From: a virus
DNA: 39,338 nucleotides
Virus record (IMG/VR): IMGVR_UViG_3300022924_000013
Location: 1-39,338 of that record
Direction: 5' to 3' (one strand)
The position numbers were made by a program, and so were the translations under genes. Below the pieces are notes generated by a model, which ran no database searches, had not been told where the DNA came from, and saw only the letters and a list, made by a program, of their open reading frames with translations. Positions 11,634 to 18,670 of the stretch are shown here, one piece after another. Each line of letters starts with the position of its first letter. Position 1 is the first letter of the stretch.

Positions 11634-12088
11634 CCGAAAATAAAACCGAACTTTTGCCATGCCCATTCTGTGGTTCAGTCGCTTCTATGGTGGATTATGC
11701 TGGTGAAGATGGCACTGTATGGCAAGTGTTTTGTACTTCATCTAAATGCGAAATACAGCCATTGCGTGAAGAATTGGAAACAAAAGAGGAATGCATAGAA
11801 TACTGGAACACCCGCGCAACGGTCACGCCATCCGATAAGGCGGCGGCTTTGGAATGGGTAGATAAAATTATTGCAAAGGACATTGATATACCAAGATATA
11901 TTATAAACACAATCCGCGCCACATTACAGCAACCGGACGATAGCGAACTGGTGAAACAGTACGAACAGATGGTTGCATTGATCGAGCTTTTATCTGATGG
12001 AAAATGTGTCATTAATTCAGAGAAGAACGCCGTTAATTTATTGCGCTGGAAAGAAACATTAGCCAAACACAAGGGATTGAAGACATGA
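11630..12088 (+). CDS. Lar-like zinc-ribbon protein with extra C-terminal domain, 152 aa
   Basis: Residues 1-63 are a Lar-type ribbon: E-L-L-P-C-P-F-C-G-S, then C-x6-C (C36, C41 region), then E-E-C-I-E-Y-W-N-T-R. The remaining 90 residues are helical and carry no motif I know. Small Lar-like proteins in phages are associated with relief from host restriction. A shorter relative lies at 8497-8661 on the opposite strand, so the phage carries two of these ribbons on either side of its switch. Confidence 0.7.
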   Translation: MTENKTELLPCPFCGSVASMVDYAGEDGTVWQVFCTSSKCEIQPLREELETKEECIEYWNTRATVTPSDKAAALEWVDKIIAKDIDIPRYIINTIRATLQQPDDSELVKQYEQMVALIELLSDGKCVINSEKNAVNLLRWKETLAKHKGLKT

Positions 12089-12426
12089 GCGATATGCCGG
12101 AAGTTAAATCTGATAGATATGAAATAGGGAATGATTATACAGTTGAGAATGCTATTGCATGGCTTCGATCTGTAGATGATGGTAGTGATTTAATGCAATC
12201 TTCTCTAGCGATTCAGACAATCGAAAAGGCATTACTGACAGCTAACAAACCGAACGTGCCAAAGGGATGGAAACTGGTCCCGATTGAGCCAACAGAAGCT
12301 ATGATGGAAGCTGGAGACTCTACAGGAGAAACAATTTTTGATGATGAAGGGGCTTATCGTGAGACATTATATTACCCTGACTATATCTACAAAGCCATGA
12401 TTTCAGCAGCACCGGAGACGAAATGA
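12085..12426 (+). CDS. Conserved phage protein with V-P-I-E-P-T-E-A-M motif, 113 aa
   Basis: After a helical acidic N-terminus comes G-W-K-L-V-P-I-E-P-T-E-A-M-M-E-A-G and, at the end, Y-K-A-M-I-S-A-A-P. This motif pair is common in small phage proteins of unknown function. The protein at 7444-7725 is a partial relative. ATGA overlaps at both ends. Confidence 0.65.
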   Translation: MSDMPEVKSDRYEIGNDYTVENAIAWLRSVDDGSDLMQSSLAIQTIEKALLTANKPNVPKGWKLVPIEPTEAMMEAGDSTGETIFDDEGAYRETLYYPDYIYKAMISAAPETK

Positions 12427-12605
12427 AACAAGACCTCGCACACTCAATAGCAGCCTATTACGTCAGAAGCTATACAAAGGAACAGATTAACAACTTCCTG
12501 ATTAACTCTGATGACGTAGCGGATAAACAAGCATTACAGATAGCGATTAATATCTTATATGATAAGTATGGTAAGCAGATGGAGCTAAACTTTGTGGGGA
12601 AGTAA
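12423..12605 (+). CDS. Hypothetical helical protein, 60 aa
   Basis: The product is helical with aromatic residues (A-A-Y-Y-V-R-S-Y-T-K-E-Q-I-N-N-F). Unknown family. The ATG overlaps the previous stop as ATGA, and its last codons overlap the TTG start of the next gene. Confidence 0.5.
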   Translation: MKQDLAHSIAAYYVRSYTKEQINNFLINSDDVADKQALQIAINILYDKYGKQMELNFVGK

Positions 12606-12750
12606 AGCCAAAAACTGCAAGAAGAAGGCAGAATACACCAGTAAGTCAGAAGCCGAAATACAAGCTGAATACTACTGGAAATGTAACAAGAAGAAATACA
12701 AACCATACCAGTGCAGCGTATGCGGTAACTGGCATTTAACGAAGGGATGA
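12592..12750 (+). CDS. Small zinc-finger-like protein, 52 aa (TTG start)
   Basis: A TTG preceded by GGAG at 7 nt opens a 52-codon frame. The product has C9, then a basic helix with E-A-E-I-Q-A-E-Y-Y-W-K-C, then P-Y-Q-C-S-V-C-G-N-W-H-L-T. This resembles a small phage family with a cysteine early, C-x2-C and a W-H-L-T ending, and probably binds zinc. It overlaps the previous gene by 14 bp. Confidence 0.6.
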   Translation: MWGSKAKNCKKKAEYTSKSEAEIQAEYYWKCNKKKYKPYQCSVCGNWHLTKG

Positions 12751-12753
12751 CTC

Positions 12754-12858
12754 ATGAAACATACCACGGAACAAGCCATAATATGTTTCTCCATGCTATT
12801 CTGGGCAGTAGTATTCGTTATATTCTCTGTCGTTGCTGTGCTTAATGGGTGGCGTTAA
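12754..12858 (+). CDS. Single-span membrane micropeptide, 34 aa
   Basis: Residues 8-30 form one hydrophobic helix (A-I-I-C-F-S-M-L-F-W-A-V-V-F-V-I-F-S). AAGGGA lies about 8 nt before the ATG. It is the last gene of the rightward operon. The 73 bp between it and the converging late operon hold no clear terminator. Confidence 0.5.
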   Translation: MKHTTEQAIICFSMLFWAVVFVIFSVVAVLNGWR

Positions 12859-12931
12859 AAAACTAGATATTGAACATATCCAGCCATAAGGCAGATAGGC
12901 TCAGAGGTTACGGGGGTGTATTGGATGATGA

Positions 12932-13207
12932 TCATTGCGGAACCGACTTAGCGACATCCATAAGGTGATGTTTGGCTTCTTCTATTCCTCCGACAAGAGC
13001 AAGGTAGTCATTACCTCCCCTATGGCTATTTCCTGTAAATCTTCCGCCTTCACGAGTTACGAACACCCAAACACCAGAATCAATATCACCCTGTTTGGCT
13101 CTATCAAGGGCATTCTGTAGTGCTTCAATAATTGGATGATTTAGCTGTGGGAAATTTTCCACAACACGTAATTTAGGCTTTACCTTACCAATCTTGCATC
13201 CGGTCAT
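12932..13207 (-). CDS. Conserved phage protein, 91 aa
   Basis: The core, A-L-D-R-A-K-Q-G-D-I-D-S-G-V-W-V-F-V followed by G-G-N-D-Y-L-A-L-V-G-G-I-E-E-A-K-H-H-L, resembles a small conserved protein found near lysis or early genes in many phages. Its function is not known to me. It is the last gene of the late operon and its start overlaps the spanin stop as ATGA. Confidence 0.6.
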   Translation of the reverse strand: MTGCKIGKVKPKLRVVENFPQLNHPIIEALQNALDRAKQGDIDSGVWVFVTREGGRFTGNSHRGGNDYLALVGGIEEAKHHLMDVAKSVPQ

Positions 13208-13416
13208 TTCATAGCCTCTAGCTTAGCTTTGCAATCTGCGTGTGCATCATGAGCGTTAATAATATAAGAACCAAGCTCACGGTATCCGTATTCACCGGAA
13301 GGAGCTATGGGCCACGGCTTGCAGGAATAAGCCTCCGGTGGGAGCTTGGCAGGGATTGTATTACAAGCTGTTAAGGACGCGCTTAAGGCTATCAGGAGCA
13401 AGGCATTTCGGATCAT
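13204..13416 (-). CDS. Outer-membrane spanin (Rz1-like lipoprotein)
   Basis: A 70-aa lipoprotein. The signal peptide ends in the lipobox L-T-A-C with the lipidated cysteine at residue 18. The mature part is short, has proline-rich stretches (L-P-P-E, K-P-W-P) and two further cysteines. The gene begins inside the i-spanin gene in another frame, the usual embedded Rz/Rz1 arrangement. With the i-spanin it bridges the periplasm and fuses inner and outer membranes in the last step of lysis. This pair is the best evidence for a Gram-negative host. Confidence 0.85.
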   Translation of the reverse strand: MIRNALLLIALSASLTACNTIPAKLPPEAYSCKPWPIAPSGEYGYRELGSYIINAHDAHADCKAKLEAMK

Positions 13417-13642
13417 GTGGTATACTCTGGGCTTGTTTCAGTAAATCTGCGGTCTTCTTGTCGTTTAAAGCCTTCTGTGCTTCGTATTTAGCTATATAGG
13501 CTATGTTGGCCTGTAAATTACCCGATAGCGTCTCATTGGCTGTTTTAAGGTCATCTATACGGTTATTTAAATATGAGACGTACAATAAGATTAAAGAACC
13601 AATCGCTAGAGCCGCCAATAGGAGTTTTATGTTCCATGTCAT
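13361..13642 (-). CDS. Inner-membrane spanin (Rz-like)
   Basis: A 93-aa type II membrane protein: one span at about 5-25 (I-K-L-L-L-A-A-L-A-I-G-S-L-I-L-L-Y-V), then a periplasmic helical, coiled-coil region of about 50 residues and a short polar end. It is small for an i-spanin (lambda Rz is 153 aa) but has the right topology. It overlaps the o-spanin gene by 56 bp and the endolysin stop by 4 bp. Confidence 0.8.
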   Translation of the reverse strand: MTWNIKLLLAALAIGSLILLYVSYLNNRIDDLKTANETLSGNLQANIAYIAKYEAQKALNDKKTADLLKQAQSIPHDPKCLAPDSLKRVLNSL

Positions 13643-14034
13643 TTCCTATAATCCCAATATCTTTCAGGTCCAGTGTCTATATGCACAAAATTGTTATAAT
13701 CGCCAATTCCACGGAATCCAACCATCTTTGCCACTTCCTTAATGGTCTGACGACTCATTCCTGGCTTAATAGGAATATCAAAAGCTTTTCCAAACCTATG
13801 TTGTGATTTCTTAGCACCGCCAACTTTACGGTTATGTGATTCTGACCTGTATGCTGAATTAGGTGAGAACGAGACACCTACAATATTTCTAAATCTCTGA
13901 AGGTAGTCCATAGCCACCATGTCAACTAGAAGCTCTCCAGTTCCTTTACAAGCTATTTCTTTAGGCGTAAATCTTGTCCAGTGCCATGCGCTTGCTGGAA
14001 CATCTAGATAGTGATTAAAGAACTTTGAAGTCAT
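13639..14034 (-). CDS. Endolysin, M15-type peptidase (D-Ala-D-Ala carboxypeptidase-like)
   Basis: A 131-aa zinc peptidase of the Peptidase_M15_3 type. The motif S-A-Y-R-S-E-S-H-N at 60-68 precedes the zinc ligands H79-x6-D86 (Q-H-R-F-G-K-A-F-D-I), and the third ligand is H118 in F-V-H-I-D-T-G. It should cleave peptide cross-links in peptidoglycan. It has no signal peptide, so it needs a holin for release. It lies directly upstream of the spanins and downstream of a four-span membrane protein, a complete lysis cassette. Confidence 0.9.
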   Translation of the reverse strand: MTSKFFNHYLDVPASAWHWTRFTPKEIACKGTGELLVDMVAMDYLQRFRNIVGVSFSPNSAYRSESHNRKVGGAKKSQHRFGKAFDIPIKPGMSRQTIKEVAKMVGFRGIGDYNNFVHIDTGPERYWDYRK

Positions 14035-14037
14035 TTA

Positions 14038-14448
14038 TTACCCCGCTGTATACATCATAATAGAAAACGCCATGAAAGCAAAGGAAATAAGGTATGCCAT
14101 AGCCCACTTCCAGTAGTTAGGCCATACATGCTGTGTTAGACCACGTGCATAGAATATACCTGCTATAAAAACCAGAACAAGGTTAACGGTAGTTAAAAAA
14201 TGGGCATGCCTAAGTAAAATAGTACCACTCTCTTTTAATAAATCTATGCTTCTACCGTTAACGGTTGCCAGCCAGTGGAAGAATATCCCCATGATTAAAA
14301 GGAATCTCTCACCCTTTGGCTTATCATCCTTCCACATCCATATTGTGCCAATGGCAAAAAACAATATCATTAATCCAAGTATCAGGTCTGTTGCTCCGAA
14401 GGCAAACCGTAGACTAGTTGAAAATTCCTTAAATTGTTCTGGGGTCAT
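14038..14448 (-). CDS. Four-span membrane protein, holin candidate, 136 aa
   Basis: Four hydrophobic spans can be seen, at about 12-38, 48-66, 82-102 and 113-134, separated by short charged loops. The gene is immediately upstream of the endolysin, the usual holin position. Four spans are more than class I-III holins have, so it is a candidate by context only. The membrane proteins at 14636-14923 and 14920-15126 are alternatives. Confidence 0.55.
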   Translation of the reverse strand: MTPEQFKEFSTSLRFAFGATDLILGLMILFFAIGTIWMWKDDKPKGERFLLIMGIFFHWLATVNGRSIDLLKESGTILLRHAHFLTTVNLVLVFIAGIFYARGLTQHVWPNYWKWAMAYLISFAFMAFSIMMYTAG

Positions 14449-14636
14449 AATTCTTCTTTCGTAATTTTACCAGATCGTAAACCGTCTAACAAAAGCTCCA
14501 GCGCTGTGAGGCCACAAACACTTTTCTTCTTATGAAATTCCCGGCCAGCAAGTTGCAAGCGTATTTCCTCCTGATGTAGCTTTGCTTCCAGTTCAGGAGC
14601 TTCCACAGTATTGGTATGGGTTTTACGGAAGAACAT
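14445..14636 (-). CDS. Hypothetical soluble protein, 63 aa
   Basis: A basic, mostly helical protein (E-L-E-A-K-L-H-Q-E-E-I-R-L-Q-L-A-G-R-E-F-H-K-K-K) with no membrane segment, between membrane-protein genes. Coupled to both neighbours by overlaps. Unknown. Confidence 0.55.
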   Translation of the reverse strand: MFFRKTHTNTVEAPELEAKLHQEEIRLQLAGREFHKKKSVCGLTALELLLDGLRSGKITKEEL

Positions 14637-14923
14637 TAACTCCCCTTACCTCTCAAGAACTCATCCCGCCATGTAGAAAGTGTTTGTGTCATGGCTGTGA
14701 TTGTTTTGTTAAAAGATTCAAGCTGATTGGCGCAGCTACTGGTTAAGGTTATCACTTTTTCCATCAAGGCTTCATACTTAACTTGGGAATTATCCCTAAA
14801 TAAGGAGTATTCTTTCTTTACAGATCGCAACTCTACTACCAGATAGGCGATAATCAGGGCCATTCCAAGGAAAAGGATGCCCTGCTCTCCGAACTTGGAA
14901 AATATTGCTGCAGCTTCCATCAT
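14636..14923 (-). CDS. Membrane-anchored coiled-coil protein, 95 aa (lysis region)
   Basis: A single span at about 14-31 (G-I-L-F-L-G-M-A-L-I-I-A-Y-L-V-V) is followed by a long helical, heptad-like region. Topology resembles class III holins or holin regulators. Two consecutive ATG codons are possible starts. The location upstream of the endolysin supports a lysis role. Confidence 0.5.
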   Translation of the reverse strand: MMEAAAIFSKFGEQGILFLGMALIIAYLVVELRSVKKEYSLFRDNSQVKYEALMEKVITLTSSCANQLESFNKTITAMTQTLSTWRDEFLRGKGS

Positions 14924-15126
14924 TCAGCATCCTTTACAATTGTCTTATAAAGCTCTGTGTGCTGCTGAGTATTGACTTTCAGTGACTCATCTAACTTATT
15001 AATTATGTGTAGTTTATATCTTTGTTCTTCGTTACGCTTCTTCATATAGGCGGCATACCAGTCATGTCCTTTAACAACAAGGATAACTAGTAATGCCGCC
15101 AGATATATGTGTAATTTAATTATCAT
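14920..15126 (-). CDS. Small membrane protein, 68 aa (lysis region)
   Basis: One hydrophobic stretch at about 2-19 (I-I-K-L-H-I-Y-L-A-A-L-L-V-I-L-V-V) is followed by a basic and helical tail. It could work with the next membrane protein as a holin pair. It overlaps the fibre gene upstream by 4 bp. Confidence 0.5.
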   Translation of the reverse strand: MIIKLHIYLAALLVILVVKGHDWYAAYMKKRNEEQRYKLHIINKLDESLKVNTQQHTELYKTIVKDAE

Positions 15127-15959
15127 GAACTCGCTAGTATTGCATTCGCTTTCAGGCTTGTAAATGTTAGGTTTAGCTTGGAGGCGATGGTATTAACAAT
15201 TCCACCCATGGTATTTTGCTTTGCAGCATTTGCGTTAACAATTGCGGCAATACTGTTTTGGGTAGCGTTTGTAGTGTTAAGACCGTCAGTCAATGTTCCC
15301 AATAATGTTGTTAGTACATTATAGTCTGTTTTTGAGTTAGTCGCCGCATTTGTGGCAGCGTCTGTCGGGGCATTCGTAGGGGCATTAGAAATAAAGGCAC
15401 CAGTGACAATGCTAGGGATTGTAGGCTTACCGGTTAAGTCCGCGTAACTTCCAGAGAATAACGATGGTTTACCCGATAGGTCTGCATAGTTACCAGAAAA
15501 CAAGGTAGGCTTTCCAGTAAGATCAGAATATACACCAGAGAAAAGTGTAGGTTTGCTGGTGATATCTGCCCAAGCGTGTGTGTGGGATACGTTGGATTTA
15601 CCGGAAAGACCAGACGAAAGTTCACTGGATGAAGCCTTGGCGTCTAATGCTCCTTGTAATCCTGTTACATCAGATATTGAGTGGCTGTGAACAGTATTTG
15701 CTTTTCCTGCAAGACTACTTGTGCTTGCAAAATCAGTTGAAGAGTATAAGGATGCACTACCCAGTCCGAGCTTAAGCCTAGCATCAGAATCAGTTTCTGA
15801 AGCCATAAGATCAATCCCCTTAGCTAATAGAGGAGTTTCTGCTAAGTTACCTGAACCATCGATATGAATCATTGCGTTGGTCATGGGTGGAAGGGAAGAA
15901 AGGCTATCCAGGATAGGGGCTTCTGTTTGTTTTTCATTAATAATTTCATCAATACGCAT
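15123..15959 (-). CDS. Tail fibre protein with tandem L-x-G-K-P-T-L-F-S-G repeats
   Basis: A 278-aa low-complexity fibre protein. Residues 70-130 contain S-D-V-T-G-L-Q-G-A-L-D-A-K and N-V-S-H-T-H-A-W-A-D-I, typical of trimeric phage fibres. Residues 131-181 carry about four copies of a 15-16-residue unit (D-L-T-G-K-P-T-L-F-S-G-x-Y-x). The C-terminus is a long alanine/asparagine-rich helical stretch. It has no obvious receptor-binding head, so it may be a shaft or connect another adhesin. Confidence 0.75.
   Translation of the reverse strand: MRIDEIINEKQTEAPILDSLSSLPPMTNAMIHIDGSGNLAETPLLAKGIDLMASETDSDARLKLGLGSASLYSSTDFASTSSLAGKANTVHSHSISDVTGLQGALDAKASSSELSSGLSGKSNVSHTHAWADITSKPTLFSGVYSDLTGKPTLFSGNYADLSGKPSLFSGSYADLTGKPTIPSIVTGAFISNAPTNAPTDAATNAATNSKTDYNVLTTLLGTLTDGLNTTNATQNSIAAIVNANAAKQNTMGGIVNTIASKLNLTFTSLKANAILASS
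15417..15569 (-). repeat. Tandem coding repeats of the fibre gene (about 4 x 15-16 codons)
   Basis: The protein unit D-L-T-G-K-P-T-L-F-S-G-x-Y-x is repeated four times with variation in the third codon positions. This shows an old expansion held by selection on protein rather than a recent DNA slippage. Confidence 0.75.
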
Positions 15960-16390
15960 TATACAACTCCTGTAATAAAAAATTGGTCATCAGCATAAGC
16001 CAGCGTGTAGGCTGCCTTGGGACGGTCAATGATGAAATTCTCCTGACCGTTAATTGTCCCGATAATTGTTACTGTATTAATTGATTCGTCTATTTTACTA
16101 ACTGTTATTTTCTTACTTAAAGGCCCAACCAAGACAACTTCAATATCGCCAGCGGTTGCATCTGCTAGAATTGTGTCGTTATAAGGTACGGTTGTATAAT
16201 CTTCCGTAATCATTTCAACCAGTTTTGGCTCTACGTAAGGTGGTGGTGTAGGACTTGTGAATGTTCCTGTCAGTGGATCATATACATCCCCGATAAAAAC
16301 CTCTTCTTCATTTTCAATCCAGCCCTCTACGTAACTGAATGAAACGTTTATAACTATATTACTTTCGTTTACTAATGCCCAAATTGTCAT
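15959..16390 (-). CDS. Tail fibre accessory protein with fibre-type beta domain, 143 aa
   Basis: The N-terminus (T-I-W-A-L-V-N-E-S-N-I-V-I-N-V) resembles small proteins encoded beside fibres. A proline-rich linker (S-P-T-P-P-P-Y-V-E-P) follows. The C-terminal 75 residues (I-T-V-S-K-I-D-E-S-I-N-T-V-T-I, then F-F-I-T-G) match a beta domain also seen in the collar fibre at 27016-27873 (K-K-V-D-T-S-A-N-T-V-T-I, then W-L-I-T). I chose the ATG at 16390 because it overlaps the fibre stop as TAATG. Confidence 0.65.
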   Translation of the reverse strand: MTIWALVNESNIVINVSFSYVEGWIENEEEVFIGDVYDPLTGTFTSPTPPPYVEPKLVEMITEDYTTVPYNDTILADATAGDIEVVLVGPLSKKITVSKIDESINTVTIIGTINGQENFIIDRPKAAYTLAYADDQFFITGVV

Positions 16391-18126
16391 TATGTGACCT
16401 TCCATGCTTCAAATGTTGAATATACTTCTGTTCCTTGTGATATGGCCCCTCCTAAGCCTGTTGTTGCAAATGCTGTTCCGATATAATGTCGAAGCTCTAA
16501 TACTGATGTAGCAGCAAGCGTAATTGCTCCCACCATTAATGCATCTGTCTGAGAATCGGCAGTACTTCTTGATAGTGCTGAGTTGCCCTCTAAAATATAA
16601 GAGGCGGTAGTTACGTTATATAAACGTATTTTATTAATATCACCAGCCCGACTTGGGGCAGATGCTCTTACATAGTAAGTACCTGCAGGTAAAGTAATCT
16701 GGTTAGAGGTAAGAGATGCACCCGTAATATTATTAATTACGGGTGTAGTTAAATCCCTTGTCTGGGTTCCAACTGAACTGCTGCCACCTTGAGTACCAGA
16801 TGTTTTCCGATCCTGGAACAGCACGTAGTTATTATAGTCAAGGTTACTGGCAACATAGACAAGAGATGTTCCGTTATTCGTTCCAAGTAATGTTTTGGCG
16901 GCACCTACTGCGGTTAGCGCTGTACCACCATTTGCAACAGCCAGTGTACCAGCAAGAGTGATAGTTCCTGATCCTGTAATAGGACCTCCAGATGTAGTCA
17001 ACCCAGTGGTTCCACCAGAAACAGCAACAGACGTAACTGTCCCTGATCCAGCAGGCGTAGTATATGTTCCTGCTGCATTCAGGAAGCTTGTCGCCGATCC
17101 ACTAGATGTAAGAGCAACGCCGTTAATAGTTGTATCGACTGTAACGCTACCAAACCTGTTTAGACCAGTTGACCATATACCATAATTTGCTCCGGTAACA
17201 GTAGCAGTTGAAACACCATTAACATAAATTGATGCGGTATTTGTCAAAGAACCTGCGCCACCCGTTACAGCCAATGGATTTACTACCTGCTGTGCAAAAA
17301 GAGCATGAGTACCGGTTGAAGCAACTGTCGCTGCTTGCTGTCCAATAATTAATCCAGTATAAGAAGCGCCTGAAGCAGGTGCTGCGCTTGTTGAACCTCT
17401 CATAAGTACACGGTATGATATAGAGGTTGCTCCTGAAAACAGTAACTGAGCTGTGGTAGATGTTGCAGCAGCAGATGTTACAGCTACAAAATTAGAATTT
17501 GCAGGGGTAGAAGTAGTCTGAAATGCGACAGCACTGGAAGAAGCGCCTGCCGTGTAAGTACCTGTAATGGTAAAACTTCCTGAGCTTGATAAAGTTGCAG
17601 CTAATGCCCCGTTTGTATTGAATGTCATGACCTCGGTTGAGTTATTATAAGTAACACGTCCTTGGCTTGGTTGACTGGTTTTACCGAACCATATATTAGC
17701 TGTATTTGTGTCTCCAGCCAGTACGTGAACGACGTTAGAAGCTGTGGCATTTTGAAAAATAGCACTAGAATTTGATGATACGCCACCAGATAAGACACTC
17801 AAGTCAGGAGTAACGACAAGTCTATTATTAACATTATCGTAGATAAGGCCGTCTGATCCGTCTAACGAACCGCTATTATTATATTGCACTTGTCTATTAA
17901 GACCTGCAGCCGCCGAACCTGTTGAGTTAACGATAAATGGATCACCGGCAACACCAGAGCCACCAAAGGTAACATTAGAACCAGCTTGTATAAGTCCGCT
18001 AAGATTGCTAGTTGTGGGACCAGCTGGACCTTGAATACCTTGATCGTTAGAAATAGTAACGGTTGTCAGATTATTATTGATCTGTAAATTGTTAGGGCTT
18101 ACATCATTGATTACCAGAATGCTCAT
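16390..18126 (-). CDS. Large tail fibre with C1q/TNF-like receptor-binding head
   Basis: A 578-aa, serine/threonine/glycine-rich fibre. A short collagen-like G-I-Q-G-P-A-G-P at about 30-37 begins the shaft. The middle has beta-helix-like repeats and L-A-V-A-N-G-G-T-A-L-T-A-V-G, a frequent motif before fibre tips. The last about 145 residues (N-Y-V-L-F-Q-D-R-K-T-S-G-T-Q-G-G-S-S onward, with L-P-A-G-T-Y-Y-V-R-A-S-A-P) resemble a C1q/TNF-like jelly roll, a receptor-binding module in phages. It probably touches the host surface. Confidence 0.75.
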   Translation of the reverse strand: MSILVINDVSPNNLQINNNLTTVTISNDQGIQGPAGPTTSNLSGLIQAGSNVTFGGSGVAGDPFIVNSTGSAAAGLNRQVQYNNSGSLDGSDGLIYDNVNNRLVVTPDLSVLSGGVSSNSSAIFQNATASNVVHVLAGDTNTANIWFGKTSQPSQGRVTYNNSTEVMTFNTNGALAATLSSSGSFTITGTYTAGASSSAVAFQTTSTPANSNFVAVTSAAATSTTAQLLFSGATSISYRVLMRGSTSAAPASGASYTGLIIGQQAATVASTGTHALFAQQVVNPLAVTGGAGSLTNTASIYVNGVSTATVTGANYGIWSTGLNRFGSVTVDTTINGVALTSSGSATSFLNAAGTYTTPAGSGTVTSVAVSGGTTGLTTSGGPITGSGTITLAGTLAVANGGTALTAVGAAKTLLGTNNGTSLVYVASNLDYNNYVLFQDRKTSGTQGGSSSVGTQTRDLTTPVINNITGASLTSNQITLPAGTYYVRASAPSRAGDINKIRLYNVTTASYILEGNSALSRSTADSQTDALMVGAITLAATSVLELRHYIGTAFATTGLGGAISQGTEVYSTFEAWKVT

Positions 18127-18476
18127 CGCGTGACCTCTGGATTAAAGACTACTTGACCCTGGAATAAACGTGTTACTTCACCATTAAATGACTGCATCTC
18201 AATATCGTAAAGATAGCTTCCTGATAAATTAGCTGTGTCTTCATCTGTAACGGTCCAGTTAATAAGGCCCATTCCAACAGTCATTCGCCCATTTGTGGTG
18301 GTAATCTCGAAGGCTATAGGCTTATCATAATTACGCTTCAAATACATACGGCCAATATAACCACCTAAATCAATCAGTGTTCCGTCATTATTAGTCCAAT
18401 TCATGGATATTTTCCACGTGGAACCCGAATCTACACTGAAATCGATATTTTCGCCGTTTTTAATAACCGTGTTCAT
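18123..18476 (-). CDS. Conserved virion-associated beta-sandwich protein, 117 aa
   Basis: The pattern S-G-S-T-W-K-I-S-M-N-W early, then L-S-G-S-Y-L-Y-D-I-E-M and G-E-V-T-R-L-F-Q-G-Q-V-V-F-N-P-E-V-T-R at the end is a recurrent small phage protein encoded beside fibres, with an Ig-like or BppU-like fold suggested by its strands. It may link fibres to the baseplate. An ATG two codons upstream (18482) is an alternative start. Confidence 0.65.
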   Translation of the reverse strand: MNTVIKNGENIDFSVDSGSTWKISMNWTNNDGTLIDLGGYIGRMYLKRNYDKPIAFEITTTNGRMTVGMGLINWTVTDEDTANLSGSYLYDIEMQSFNGEVTRLFQGQVVFNPEVTR

Positions 18477-18670
18477 AACCATACCCGGTAAGGGTTTTCA
18501 GGAAATACTTCGAACTCGGCTAGTTCTACTGGTAGATTATCACAGATAAGGTTTAAATGCCAACCGTCTTTGTCAGGAATTTCCCCAATAATATCGACCT
18601 GAACATCTTCATCAGATACCAATGTGTCAGCAAGAGCAGGTTTAGATGGGAATTTTAGGTAATATCTCAT
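18473..18670 (-). CDS. Conserved small tail-region protein, 65 aa
   Basis: The sequence G-W-H-L-N-L-I-C-D-N-L-P-V-E-L then P-E-N-P-Y-R-V-W-L resembles a small protein found next to tail-fibre genes in many prophages. Its function is not known. Start and stop overlap both neighbours by 4 bp. Confidence 0.65.
   Translation of the reverse strand: MRYYLKFPSKPALADTLVSDEDVQVDIIGEIPDKDGWHLNLICDNLPVELAEFEVFPENPYRVWL

Noticed and set aside
12859-12931. Bidirectional terminator between the converging accessory and late operons
   Set aside because: Only a short self-complementary ATGATCAT is present and no stem followed by a U-tract on either strand, so none is annotated.
16895-17185. Rightward 96-codon frame opposite the large fibre gene
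   Set aside because: It is the mirror of the codon-biased, repetitive fibre gene, is proline/valine-rich as expected from such a mirror, and has no ribosome site.
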